From: Rachycentron canadum
Taxonomy: Eukaryota > Chordata > Actinopteri > Carangiformes > Rachycentridae
Reading direction: 5' to 3'
Assembly (NCBI GenBank): GCA_038496675.1
Contig: CM076652.1
Span: 11,015,212 to 11,079,211 of the forward strand
Length of the DNA stretch: 64,000 bases
In this document: one piece after another, positions 1-10,680 of the stretch
Layout of the letters: the number at the start of each line of letters is the position of its first letter
Numbering within the stretch: the first letter of the stretch is position 1
The notes under the pieces: generated by a model
What the model saw: only the letters and a program-made list of their open reading frames with translations
Database searches by the model: none
Told to the model about the DNA's origin: nothing
Made by a program: the position numbers and the translations under genes

Positions 1-1260
1 CTAATTTGAGTCCATACAGGTAGGAGACAGTCATGCATTACTTACCATTTCTTGCTGGTTGCGGAGGACTGTAAGCTGTGGTACTCACTTGAGGTGGATC
101 TTGGTATCCCTGTGTAAAGAGATGGAAATTGTATTAAATAAAATGCCTTTTCACTGCAATGGACATTTCAGAAGCTTTTTCTGCTTAATATAATTTTTTT
201 ATACCTTAACATAAGTTTTAATTAATCCTCCATCTCAACACGTACAAAGTGAGAAAATTAATTATGAATTTATTAGTTCAAGCACAACCTGCAAGGTGCT
301 ATTCACGCCACATCTCAGCATCAAATAGGCTGTTAAACATTATATTGAACAGTTTTAGTATTTTACAGTTTGTAGAGCTTTGGTCAGTAAAGTCATGAAC
401 CTTATCACTAAGTAGCTCCTCATTACTTCGTTATTGTTGCCCAATGAGTTCCCCTCGCAACAAATCAGAGTCCCCAAACAAGTATTTTATTAACAACAAT
501 AAAGCCACATATACAATATATTAATATCACACACTTGTTATTTTCTGATTCATTAGTGAGTGTAATAAAGAGAATCATTTAACTCATGTTAAAAATGTGG
601 CTATACATTTGCATGGAAGGGTAATTACAGAAAATACTAAATCAACTACTTTTATGAAAAACAGAAACTGCATATTCACACTCCACATAATAGCTTAAAT
701 GAATGCCACTTCATATATAAATATATATTATATTGGCCTTATAATGATATTTGTTTTGGATAAGTCGAGGTAACTTTCATTGTGATAAGCATAATGACAT
801 CAGTGTAAGGCCAGGAAATTGTCACTCTACAAGGGTATTCATTTCCAAACTATAATTTATACAGTCAGATATTGGTGCAAATATGCAATTTCTCTCAATT
901 GCCTTTCCACACAGGGGATCCATAGTTAAATGTTTAAAATTAGTTATAATGATAATCTGTTAATTACACTTACTAATGCATCAGAAAACAACATGGATGT
1001 GATTATGTATATGTGGCCAGATTAAACCCTGTCTGTCTGATTTATTGTGAAGGAACTTATTGTTACATAATTTTGAAGCAATGAGGAACTATGTATTACA
1101 TTACAGCCTAATATGTAGAATAACATTCCACTGTAACATATTGTGGATCCAAGTGTTTTATTCCTCATTACACTGTGATCTAGAAAATAGTGACTAATAG
1201 TATAATTAATTATATTAATATAATTATTTGTGAACATCACTTTACAAGTTCAAAACCATT
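1..1260. repeat. tandem duplication, copy 1 (unit about 1.27 kb)
   Basis: This block is a diverged direct repeat of 1261-about 1900. Matching anchors include TTGAG-CCATACAG at the start, CTTACCATTTCTTGCTG at 41-57 against 1308-1324, and TTGTATTAAATAAAATG at about 130 against about 1396. CAACAAATCAGAG also recurs. The offset at the splice-like anchor is 1267 bp. The last third of the unit (about 600-1250) aligns only weakly with the second copy. Confidence 0.75.
46..109 (-). CDS. exon-like 64-nt block, copy A (unknown gene)
   Basis: On the minus strand a TTTACACAG acceptor and an AATG|GTAAGTAATG donor bound exactly 64 nt. The only frame that is open in both this block and its twin at 1313-1376 reads GYQDPPQVSTTAY, then SPPQPARN. 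I do not recognise the family. Substitutions relative to the twin include conservative replacements, but too few codons are available to measure selection. The rest of the gene would lie at lower coordinates or be lost. Confidence 0.35.
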
Positions 1261-1900
1261 TTGACCCTATTTGAGCCCATACAGTTACCAGCTGCAGTCA
1301 CACATAACTTACCATTTCTTGCTGTCTGTAGAAAACCATAAGGTGTGGTCCTGGTTTGGGATGGGTCCTCGCATCCCTAGGAAAACACATAGTAATTGTA
1401 TTAAATAAAATGACTGAGAAAACAAACAGCTCTTCTTTTGACTATTAAGCATTCTAAGGTCCTAAGAACATAAGAGATTTATCAATCATCCATTTAAATG
1501 CCATTTAAGTGAGTACAAAAAGCATGAAAATTCAAGCACTACCAGCAAAAGGGACATTCAACAGTAGCTACAGCTACCAAAAATTATTGTATTCACACCA
1601 CATTTCCCAGCATAAAACAGACTGTCACGTTGCGCTGCTTTGGTTTAAAATAAAACAAATCTTTTGCTTGTAGACCTTTGGTCAGTTAAGTGATAAACCA
1701 AACCAAATCAGGTTGTTACTGGGTGGTTCCTCATTATACCACAATCAGTTCCCTCCCAACAAATCAGAGCCATAAAGTTTTACAAAACAAGTGCATTAAT
1801 CATAAAATTCAAACCACATCAATAATCACATCCAGGTTATTGTCAAAAATATAAATAAAGGCAATAAACATAATATCATTGTATCTCTTCTAAAAAGTTA
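1261..1900. repeat. tandem duplication, copy 2
   Basis: Second diverged copy of the unit that begins at 1, in the same orientation. Similarity covers the exon-like block and about 500 bp of flanking intron-like DNA, so the duplication was of genomic DNA rather than of a processed transcript. The interval 1900-2640 after it is AT-rich with no recognised content. Confidence 0.7.
1313..1376 (-). CDS. exon-like 64-nt block, copy B (unknown gene)
   Basis: Twin of the block at 46-109. Acceptor TTTTCCTAG, donor AATG|GTAAGTTATG, again 64 nt. The shared frame reads GCEDPSQTRTTPY, then GFLQTARN. It keeps G-x-x-D-P-x-Q, T-T-x-Y and Q-x-A-R-N in common with copy A. Preservation of both splice signals suggests the pair is or was spliced. 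A 64-nt exon is not a multiple of three, so both copies in one mRNA would shift the frame. Confidence 0.35.
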
Positions 1901-2654
1901 ACCATGGATCTGTGTAGACATGTGATGACATTAATAATGATTGATTAAAACTCTTGATTGGAAATCCATCTCTGATTTATCTAATCATGAAATGGGGAAC
2001 TCAGCAACAACGTAGTTTGTTTAGCTATACAACTGTATTTAATCACTACAATATGCTGATATGAAGATTCAGTGTGCTGGGATCTTCCATAGCCTTATAT
2101 TCATGACATAAATCATCATTAACTACAATCTCCATGGGGCTGTAGACAACATCTAAGTGAAGGTGCATCTAGTTTAGTTCATAGTACAGTTTTCTTCTAA
2201 TAAAACAGTAAATGAAACTCAGAAAGTAAATAAAGGCAAAATAATACATGCCCAACATAGCCTCCTATTTGGTTTTTATATTGTAGCATAATTTGGTGTC
2301 CAAGTATAATTTACTTTGGATCTAACACAGAATTAGATGCAGTTTATAAATTATAAAAAATTTCTAGTTTTGCCTAATTTGATTCAAAGTCTGGCTTGTT
2401 ACGTCTTACTAGCGTACAACAAAATAAAGTGAAAACAAGATTGCAGGGTTGTGGAAAGAAAAACAAGACTGAATAAAATGAATGGCAAACAAATGAGGTC
2501 AGTGGTGAGGTAACACAAAGTGCTTTTGTTAATGTCTGTGAACAGATACAGAGCAGAAGACTGTGAAACTCCAAATTTCCAGTGTGTGACACTGAGGTTA
2601 CAAGTAGATGATGTGATCCTCGTTTTGTAACCTGAATCTGAGTGGACAGTCCAA

Positions 2655-2768
2655 TCAGAGGACAGATGGTTCTGGCACCTTCATGGTCTGATGCAGATCC
2701 TGTAAGGCGTCATAGATTTTCAAGCCCGTGCCATCCTGAAAATCTACCGCACCAGAGCCACTGGCCTT
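2655..2768 (-). CDS. possible terminal coding exon, unknown gene
   Basis: On the minus strand a short open frame of 37 codons after a TCTAGTCAG acceptor-like site reads KASGSGAVDFQDGTG, then LKIYDALQDL and ends PEPSVL-TGA. Codon use looks gene-like and YDAL resembles half of a YxxL (ITAM-like) signalling motif, but one motif half proves nothing. No compatible upstream exon was found. A 9-bp inverted repeat (2714-2722 with 2737-2745) sits within it. It may be non-coding. Confidence 0.2.
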   Translation of the reverse strand, partial: KASGSGAVDFQDGTGLKIYDALQDLHQTMKVPEPSVL

Positions 2769-3769
2769 CTGACTAGACTCCGTTTTGTGATTCAGTATGA
2801 GTCAGGTGTTTAAAAAAAAAAAAAAATTACACTATTTACCAGTATCTTTGTTACCTCACCACTGATATCACCAAGGTGCGTTAGTTAACTTAACAGCAAA
2901 TTTTGAGCTCCATAATCCCAGCTATTGTGCTTGACTTACATTTATCACCTCAAACAAAACACTCCGTGCGAACTAAGCTAAGAGTGTTACAGGTTGAGAC
3001 AATTTGTCAGATGCCAAACGTGCGGATGAACAGTAGCAGTTAGCAAACACACACCTGAAGCATCAGGAAGACTGAATGGGGCAGAATCACAACTTCCGGT
3101 CAAAGTTTTCAGAATAAAAACCACAGCGGAAACAGGATGCAGAGAATAATTGAGAAGGTGGTCAGCGAGTTCATAGCAAAAGACTTGATCTTGTGGACAG
3201 ATCGCCCACCTCGACACGAATAATTTCAAAGTTTCTGCGTCTGTGAAATAAATCTTCAAAAACTTTAAAACGTTGTTTAATCCTGGTGCTAAAAGTTCCC
3301 ACAGTGTATGAGACACTTAAATTACAAGTCTGATTGCTTTCGCGGTACAGTATATTTTAAAGATAAATGACAGCACGGGCTTCAAAATATACCACACCTT
3401 TCAGCGTCTGATGGAGATTTAGGGTTGTGAAACCACCTTTTTAAAACGTTCAAAATTTTGAAATAAATTTGGACAAACTGTGCGGGAACTTAAAGCACTT
3501 TCTGCGTTGTATCCGTTCACAGATGTTGACAAATGCACTTTCCTTATAAAATATCTGGCTCACCAAATGAATGATATTCAATAAATAGCTTCTTTTTTCC
3601 CCCTCGGGAATAACAAATATTCAATTCAGTCTATTCATTTCAGATTTGAGAGCGACCCTCTTCCCAATTATTCAATCAATCCTCATCTCAAACTAACCAA
3701 CACTGACAGGACTCGGCTCTTGTACTGTGCAGTTGTATTTTTTTTTTTCGCTCAAACAGGATGGATTAG

Positions 3770-4020
3770 GACGAAGGATCCGGTTTGGCCCGGATTTGTC
3801 GGCTTGACGAATTGGAGGCGACTCGCTGTAGTGAAACTGTACACTGTGTAAACGACTTGCGCCATCATGGTTTTAGGTGTCAATATTTAAACAAGAGATG
3901 GCGCGTTTTCTGTCCAATTACCGCACGAGGGCAGTGTATAAACGGCGTAGCTCTCCGCTGCCCCGCTCCCTCCTCGCCACTTCCTGCCCAACGCGCTCGT
4001 GCACTTGTTACAGGTTTGCT
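3770..4020. promoter_or_regulatory. CpG-rich, CCAAT/TATA promoter-like block
   Basis: The only clearly CpG-richer stretch in the left 10 kb. On the plus strand CCAAT (3914-3918) lies just before TATAAA (3937-3942), followed by a C-rich tract (CTCCGCTGCCCCGCTCCC). This is the layout of a TATA promoter with initiation near 3968. It could serve the short gene candidate at 4723-5312. The long open frame across 3785-4255 reflects high GC and shows no domain. Confidence 0.35.
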
Positions 4021-4526
4021 TGTTGGTTTACCAACATTACCCTTTTATTATTCACACACTCTGACAAAGACTCGGTGGTTTTCACCGGGGTTATTTTTTC
4101 TGCAGCTCTCACAATGTGCAATGAAAAAAACAAAAACGGGAGTTTCGCCTCATTTCGTTGTGCTTGTTTACGTTTGTGCTCTTTCTTCTATAGCCGATAA
4201 TTACATACGTGGCAGCTCGTTTCATTATCATAAACACAATTTATTTATTTTTTAACGCGGCCAAAGCCTTTAATAAAAGCCGAATAAAACCCCTTTACCA
4301 CTCAAGTCTAGTTTGCCTTTCTGCTCGGACTTGGAACACAAATGCTCCTCTCTGCACATTGTTCCTCTCGTGAGGGGGGAGGCAGTAATTGTGTAATGTG
4401 TGATAATAAACGGTGGTCCGCTTTCTTTTGCTCGCAGGTCGCAGATTCGCCTTTTTTTTTTTTTTTTGTCAGTACAGGTCTACACATAATACAATTTAAC
4501 TTGCAGTCAAAAAAAATAAATGAACG

Positions 4527-4615
4527 ATGCCCTTCAATGGGATTCGAACTACAATTATAGAACATGATCTTATAGAGCAATTTATCGCGCTATGCCAACG
4601 ATTGGCTCGAGGGCG
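4527..4615 (-). tRNA. degenerate tRNA-like sequence (pseudo-tRNA or SINE head)
   Basis: The minus strand has a B-box-like GTTCGAATCCC, a D-arm-like CAATCGTTGGCATAGCGCG and partly pairing ends (GCCCT with AGGGC). The anticodon stem and T stem do not fold properly, so this is unlikely to be a working tRNA. An A-rich run lies downstream on the same strand (16-18 A at about 4449-4466), which would suit a tRNA-derived retroposon. The relic status is inferred. Confidence 0.3.
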
Positions 4616-4667
4616 AGATGTTTTATAGCTGTACATCATATTATTTTGTCACACGTTAACCTCGATA

Positions 4668-4697
4668 GCAAAAAAAAAAAAAAAAAAAAAAAAAAAG
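4668..4697. repeat. poly-A run
   Basis: An uninterrupted A tract of nearly 30 nt that ends 26 nt before the ATG of the short gene candidate. It could be a retroposon tail or a mononucleotide microsatellite. Confidence 0.8.
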
Positions 4698-4722
4698 ACG
4701 TGCTCTTTAAATTGCACACATC

Positions 4723-5312
4723 ATGGCAAAGAACCTCCCAGTAAGTAAAGTTGGTCAGAGTTTGTGTTCCTGCAGCTGCTTTAACAGCACAGCTGTGTGT
4801 GTATTAAGGCCTGGCACAAATATTAACAGGAAGTTGTAGGAGGACATGTGTGGCAAAGCAGATTTCCTTAACACCTTTGGTTATGCAGCAGGACGCTGGG
4901 CATCCCGTTCATTGCTAGATGCTCTCTGTATCCTGTATACAGATGTCACCTCGGCTGCATTCAGGACAGACCAGGTGTGCAGCTGTACACACAACCATCT
5001 GAGGGACAGGCAAGCCTTTAATGCTTCTGCATCACTAAGCCTGCTGACTACACCGGTGTGTGAAGTGGAACTTCATTCAAGTTCATCCCATCAACATAAC
5101 TTTGACAAAAGGAGCATTGATCGCGTCCATTGCTTTTTTTTGTTTTTGCTGTGCTGCAGGGGCGCTCAATGTGGTACATTAACTCAGACAGGCTTGAGGA
5201 TGTCAGCTTTGACCCTGACAATCCAGATGAGGCTGCTGCCATCAAGTCCCTTGAGGAGGTGGATGAGGGTACTAAGGAGGAGATTGAGGACCCCACCATC
5301 TTCAGGAGTTAA
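4723..5312 (+). CDS. candidate two-exon short gene, 56-residue acidic protein
   Basis: Exon 1 (4723-4740) gives MAKNLP from an ATG in good context (ATC-ATG-G) and ends at a textbook donor, CCA|GTAAGT. Exon 2 (5160-5312) follows a strong acceptor (a T-rich tract then GTGCTGCAG). It continues in the same phase with GRSMWYINSDRLEDV, SFDPDNPDEAAAIKSL, EEVDEGTKEEIEDP and TIFRS, then TAA. The product is acidic and Asp/Glu-rich, with no signal peptide or membrane segment. An AATAAA lies at 5790-5795. I do not recognise the family. Alternatively, exon 2 is the last exon of a longer gene or a relic: a second open frame, starting near 5330, reads VTYSVPYPADIPPSLSIPAL. Confidence 0.4.
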
Positions 5313-5800
5313 CACCCTCTCCATGATCACAGCAGCCTGGCAGGGTGACATACTCAGTCCCATATCCAGCTGACATACCCCCAAGTCTTAGCATCCCAGC
5401 GCTGCAGCCCTGCCCTGACAAAGATACCTCTCCAGTCTGTGAGGTTCAGGCTCCTGCTTACCAGCGCCACTCTTCAAACTCAGATGTATGCTAATTAAGT
5501 ACAAACAAAAATATTTCAATTGCATATAATTATAACCATGAATTCTTATTTCTATAATTTGAAAAACACAAAAGAGAAATGTAAAATATGTTTCAAAAGT
5601 TCTTATGCTGACCGCTCGTGTTTGCTTCAGTATTATCTCCTCTTCCCTTTATCCCTTTATTTCTTCAGAGGACACGCTGGGTCTTAACAGCTAGTCAGGA
5701 TATCAGTATGTCCAGTCCACTGGCCAAGGCAATTTTAAATTTTTTTTTTTTTTTGCAGTCTGCCGTTTTTACTGCAAGAAGCTCTTCACAATAAAACCTA
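5313..5800 (+). other. possible 3' UTR of the short gene candidate
   Basis: Follows the TAA at 5310-5312 and includes an AATAAA at 5790-5795. Between about 5330 and 5490 another frame stays open with proline-rich, gene-like composition ending SDVC and a stop. That could mean a frameshifted ancestral coding region. Confidence 0.3.
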
Positions 5801-5819
5801 TTCCACATGCACCACTGAG

Positions 5820-7330
5820 TCTGTTCTGCTTTTGAGAAAATTGTGAACAACAGCTTCAACAACAAACAGAATATTGCTTTTATTTTTTAATGAGGGAGTG
5901 ATAATGACAAAAAACAACAAAGGAATTATAAATCATAATCTATACATGCATTAACATTTAAATGAAATAAAACAAAAGGCTTTTTGAATAGCAAGGTGCA
6001 AAAGTGGCTTAGATGTTTTTACTTCCTGTTTATGATTCTTCAACATTATACAACTTTGTCACTGTTACATTAATTGCAACATTGTTAACTTTGTCGGACC
6101 AACCAATGGTTACAGGTAATAGAAACAACATAAACTTTCCCTTTTTCATGGAAATTGTACAGCACTCCTCTGTTTGTTGACTCGTGCATCTGCTCTATCC
6201 TCATCCTGACATGAATACAACATCAACTCACAACTGTTTACACAACTATTTAACAAAAATATTTAGAAATGTAGCAAAACGTCTGTAATTGTACTTTTAA
6301 ACCATATAATTTATGCTGTTTAAACTTTTAAAACTTTTTATTTGCCTGGTATGTGCCAACAAGGAAATCATTAATGGAAAGTACAAACATTTGAGCAGGA
6401 AATTGGCTTCATAAAAATAAACATAAAAAACATCCTCACATTGTCATGAATAATTCCTCAAATTTTGGAGAAAAGAAAAAAAAACAAACGTGGATTTGAG
6501 CACTTAGACCTCATGGTTGTTTTTTATTTGTTTGTTTCACAACTAATGATTCATCCCCATGCAACGCATCAAAGCTTTGGGAATTTTGTTAGTTTTCCCC
6601 TCATGTCTTCAATTACGTGGCACTTTTTCCTCAGTGTTGTGTGTTGTTTCTAAGTGGGCAGTGAACTGCAACACAATGCATCACTCAAAAAGCTAAACTG
6701 CATCATTGACACAGTTCTAATCTGTCCAGCTCACAGTTTGAATGCTGAATGCCTCACAGTTCCATTTGAGTGTGAAGAGAAAATGATAAGGCGACCTGAT
6801 AAACCGGGCCTGTATATCTGCTGAGAGAACACAATAGCCCCACTGAGCAGGCATGGGACAGACAAAAAATCCCAGCTGGCTGTCTTTATGCCCATGCTTA
6901 GGCTATCTTTCATCACTTCCCTGTTCTTTCTGTGGCATATATCTGATTGAATTAATGTTTTCCATTTTTAAAAAAAATAGCCCTTGCGTGGCTCATTCAA
7001 ATCTGAAAATAATTTTCTGACAATAAGAGATAAAGGCACTTGTGGACTGATATTGCATATTGTTTTTGGCAAAACAGAGGTAACCATTGTCTCATCTGTG
7101 TAGCCTAGTTTGACACAGCGCAGGTGGCCAATAGATACATTTTTACTTGTACATTTTCTTGTCATCTTTCCAGACATGCTAAACATTCACATTATAATGC
7201 AGTTTTTGTCCAATGAAACTACTCACCATGACAAATGACACATGAATTAGAACTAAATATTTCTTGTCAGGTGCATATGGGTTTTTCTTTCCTTCCCAGG
7301 TCTTATTACAACCGGTTTGGGTGCATGTTT
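5820..7330. other. AT-rich intergenic DNA
   Basis: No exon pair, domain or repeat family recognised. Short ORFs at 6465-6653 and 6968-7186 have random composition. Confidence 0.6.
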
Positions 7331-7341
7331 GTCTACATGCT

Positions 7342-7690
7342 GTCAGAGCCCTTCAACCAAGTGTCGTAAATACTTGTTTCACTGGTTTTAACGGTACTTA
7401 GGTATTATCATCTCTTAATTACAGGTAATTCATCAGAACAATTTAAGTCTCAGTGAATCACACTCTTTGCATACAGTCTCTTATGCACAATAAAGTGCTA
7501 CAATCTCAACTATGGTTAGGGTTGGGCAAAGGGTAGTGCTACAAAATTCTTTGGAGAATTTTAAATGAAAAGGAATGCTGGGAAGTTTACATCTGCTAGT
7601 TTTGTGTCTTACAAAGCTACAAAGAACAGCTCATGTTTATGTGTATTAAAGTGGCCCGAAAATTAAAGCGAGACATTGTAAATTGACTGT
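7342..7690. repeat. local duplication, copy 1 (segments A and B)
   Basis: Segment A (7342-about 7510) recurs at 7726-about 7895, offset 384 bp. Shared anchors are GCCCTTCAACCAAG, TAAATACTTGTT, GGTATTATC, TAATTACAG and CTCAGTGAATCACAC. Segment B (about 7530-7690) recurs at about 8637-8830. Its shared anchors are TACAAAATT, TTTGGAGAATTT, ATGCTGGGA, TTTTGTGTCTTACAAA and AGACATTGTAAA. Confidence 0.8.
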
Positions 7691-7725
7691 ATAAGAACCA
7701 ACAAGGTTTGCATATTTACACTTCC

Positions 7726-8830
7726 GTCAGTGCCCTTCAACCAAGCATTGTAAATACTTGTTAGGCTGGTTTTATCAATGGGGTATTATCCTCTTGTAAT
7801 TACAGATAATTCTTATGGACCATTTAAGACACCGGTCTCAGTGAATCACACACTCATTGCATACTGTTTTGTGCTCATTAAAGTTTTGTGATTTCAATCA
7901 AATGTCAGTGGCTGGCATGGATGCTTGTGCACTGTCAGTATGTAAAGTTAGCATTCACTAGGCAGTGGTCTGCTAGGGAAATCAAGCTCCTGTCTCTTTG
8001 TGCTGCAGAGGTTAGATCAGTCCAGATGATTTGCCTAACTGTTCACTTATCTTCTGTCAGTCACATCAAACACGTTCCCATATCACAACTCATAGCAGCA
8101 TTAACATTATCTAAAAATGAAACTGAAGCCAGATTTCAGAAGTTCATTTCTTTATTTCTTCTGATAATTTGATGGAAACTATTACTATTACTAACATTTC
8201 CATGTTCTCCTCTTTGTGTTTTATTCATGTTGGGAAATGAACAGTGTCTTAATGCTGGTAATAAAATACAACAAAGCATTTAAGGTAACGGTTAAATAAT
8301 ACACAAATGGTGCTTTACTTTAAACAAGTACAGCTTTTTGTTTTCTTAGAATTAAAAGTTTACTAAATTTTTAAGTTGAGGTAATTTTGTAACAATCAAT
8401 ACAAATAAACTTCTAGTCAAACAAACTTGATATTGATTCAGTTATAGTTAAATCCTTTATCCTCACTTAGTCACAGTTCATTTATGATATTGACTTGAAT
8501 CAACTGTTAAATCCCGGGGACAGTCAGGGTTAGCACTTAAATCAACACTAACTTTAATTGTAGTTAACATAGTTTTTATTATTATGCAAGGAAATAACAT
8601 ACCTTTGTATGTATTACAGACAAAGAAAGTTTACAGGGTTTAGAGTTACAAAATTATTTGGAGAATTTGAATCACCAATGCATGCTGGGAGGTGTATATA
8701 TACTACTTTTGTGTCTTACAAAACTGTCAGTTTAACTATTATAACTAGAATTTTAGTCAATGAACTTAGTTAGCTAACAGCTCATATGTTTTAAAATTAA
8801 AAAATAAAACTAGACATTGTAAAATGACAA
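7726..8830. repeat. local duplication, copy 2, split by about 740 bp
   Basis: Second copy of the A and B segments. A' ends near 7895 and B' starts near 8637. In copy 1 the two are nearly adjacent, so either copy 2 received an insertion or copy 1 suffered a deletion. The intervening DNA includes an open frame at 7888-8172 without recognisable domains. Confidence 0.7.
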
Positions 8831-8839
8831 CAAAATTAC

Positions 8840-9940
8840 ATTATGTTAACAAGAAAAGATTAGTTGATTTAACTAAATTTGTGTACATATTTTACAGTGT
8901 CCTTATTTAAGTGATATAATAAGAGCGTAGTTTTGTATATATTTCAATTGAAAAGAATATGTGGGTCATGACAAGTGCTGCTCCAAAGAAACTACAAAGT
9001 GTGATTGTTCCATATCAATAATGTATTAACAGAATCTAAGCAATAATATGTGCTGGATATACAATTTGATTTGAATTATAATACTCACTTGTTTTATGTA
9101 ATGTAACAATATGGCAATCAGTAGCTATTATCTTGATCCATATAGGAGCCGGTTATGCAGTTTTCTATTTTTCAACTGCTAATCACTAGAAAACAAAATT
9201 ACAGCAAACTCCTCTCATCTGATTTCCTTCCACCAGGAAGACATAATCTGAAAGTCCTTCGATATCGATATCTAGTTTTTACTACTGACATATAATGTAA
9301 TTTCCTTCAGCTCACATAACAAAAGTGTTGGTGTCAGAGAGCGGCAAAACTGAAAGTGCCGCTGCAATCCAGTGGGCAAATTTTTTAAAGTAATTTGGAC
9401 AGATAACAAAAACCACGGTATAGAAGGATTACAAAAACAAGATGACTCAGAGTGAAGGTTACACAGAGATTTGCTTGTGAACAGAGGTCAGAGGAAGGAG
9501 CCTTTTATTGACACTGATTTTATCTTGTTTGCCATCGAGGCCCAGTCATTCATCTCCTGGCTGTAGAAACCAGCATGGTAAGTATGGCATGCGCTGGCAA
9601 GCAACAAGCTGTGTGCCATTTCACACTGTCCTGGTAAGACACAAATGAGCTGTTCTATCTCTTAAGTGCATCGGTACATGATTTAGTGGGAGCAAAGGAA
9701 CATTACAGCTGCAGATCTAAGTTGTGCTCTGTTGACAGTCACTATTTATCATGTCTGGGAAAGAATAGATATTGGGGCTAAAGATTGAAGCCAGAACACC
9801 GATTGATATAACTGATCAGAATAATATATCTTGGTCTCATAACAATTCAAAGTCTCAGGAACTCTTTTTCTTGATTTACAAAACAACACCCAAATTGTAG
9901 GTGTGCAAATCAGAAAAATGCCTTGGATAAAATAAAAACA
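8840..9940. other. intergenic DNA 3' of ehf
   Basis: Mostly AT-rich. A strong plus-strand donor-like site (CAGCATG|GTAAGTATGG, around 9573-9588) follows a more GC-balanced stretch, but I found no partner exon with an open frame. It may be part of the ehf 3' UTR if a distal poly(A) site is used. Confidence 0.4.
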
Positions 9941-9949
9941 ATCACAAAC

Positions 9950-10046
9950 TTTATTTGTATTAAACATCAACAAACATTTACACACTTACAATATCTCGAT
10001 GAATGAAAACTGAAATGAACCAAATAAGACAAACAATACATTTATT
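9950..10046 (-). terminator. candidate ehf polyadenylation signals
   Basis: On the minus strand downstream of the ehf stop, AATAAA hexamers occur at 10046-10041 and 9955-9950. They would give 3' UTRs of roughly 550-650 nt. AATAAA is frequent by chance in AT-rich DNA, so which one is used (if either) is uncertain. Confidence 0.35.
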
Positions 10047-10580
10047 TTTGCTTTGTACTTTATCACTTGTTTATGCATCCTTGTACTTCATTTTGCTTAT
10101 GGTATGTTATTTTCACTACTATATATTTATGTTTTTATGCTGTGATCAAGTATCCTTCCCACTTCACATTATAAGATCAGTGTAAAAACACTAAATATAC
10201 ATGTATTTTCCTCATGTATTGTGTTATATCAAAATAACTCCTTGAACTTGAACAACAGAAAGTATCTGATTTGATACATTATGTTTTATATTAGCTTTAA
10301 TACCAGTTTCTTAATTATTTTTAATAAAATTTTCCATAATAATTTAATATTCTTAACGTGTGTACAGTTTGACTATGGCATGTTGGTATAAGAAGCAAAG
10401 GTTCTTTTAATGAGACACAATAAAGAAAAGCTCAGTGCATTGTCACAACAATGGGAAACATAAAATTATCAACAATGTGTAAACAGTTCAAACACATCTT
10501 TATCAAAAACAGTCAGTTAAAACTATAGTAAAACATTGCATGTACATACAATATCAAATGAAACATAAATAATGAAATTG

Positions 10581-10680
10581 TCACTTCTCTGACTCCCTCC
10601 ATCCCCTTGCATTCCTTCCAAACTTGTAAACCAGTCTGCGTCCATCTACTCGTTCTAGGATTTCCCTTTTGTAGTAATAT
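10581..10680 (-). CDS. ehf: ehf last coding exon (end of ETS domain and stop)
   Basis: Acceptor TTGTTACAG|ATATTACTAC, 1.48 kb from the previous exon. Encodes YYYKREILERVDGRR LVYKF, then GRNARGWRESEK and TGA at 10583-10581. It completes the recognition helix and the last beta strands. The divergence from the mammalian ending (GWRENEN) is confined to the last few residues. It is too short to stand out as an ORF by itself. Confidence 0.96.

Noticed and set aside
2987..3316. 109-codon minus-strand frame with a GTGTGT donor-like site at 3055
   Set aside because: Lacks an ATG. Joining it to the downstream frame ending at 2655 gives stops in every splice phase I tried.
3785..4255. 156-codon plus-strand open frame across the CpG-rich block
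   Set aside because: No domain, several overlapping open frames, and it starts upstream of the TATA-like site. The openness is explained by high GC.
7512..7535. GGTTAGGGTTGGG as telomere-like repeat
   Set aside because: Less than two imperfect units; no array.
7888..8172. 94-codon plus-strand frame
   Set aside because: Lies partly in the duplicated block, has no domain and no splice partners.
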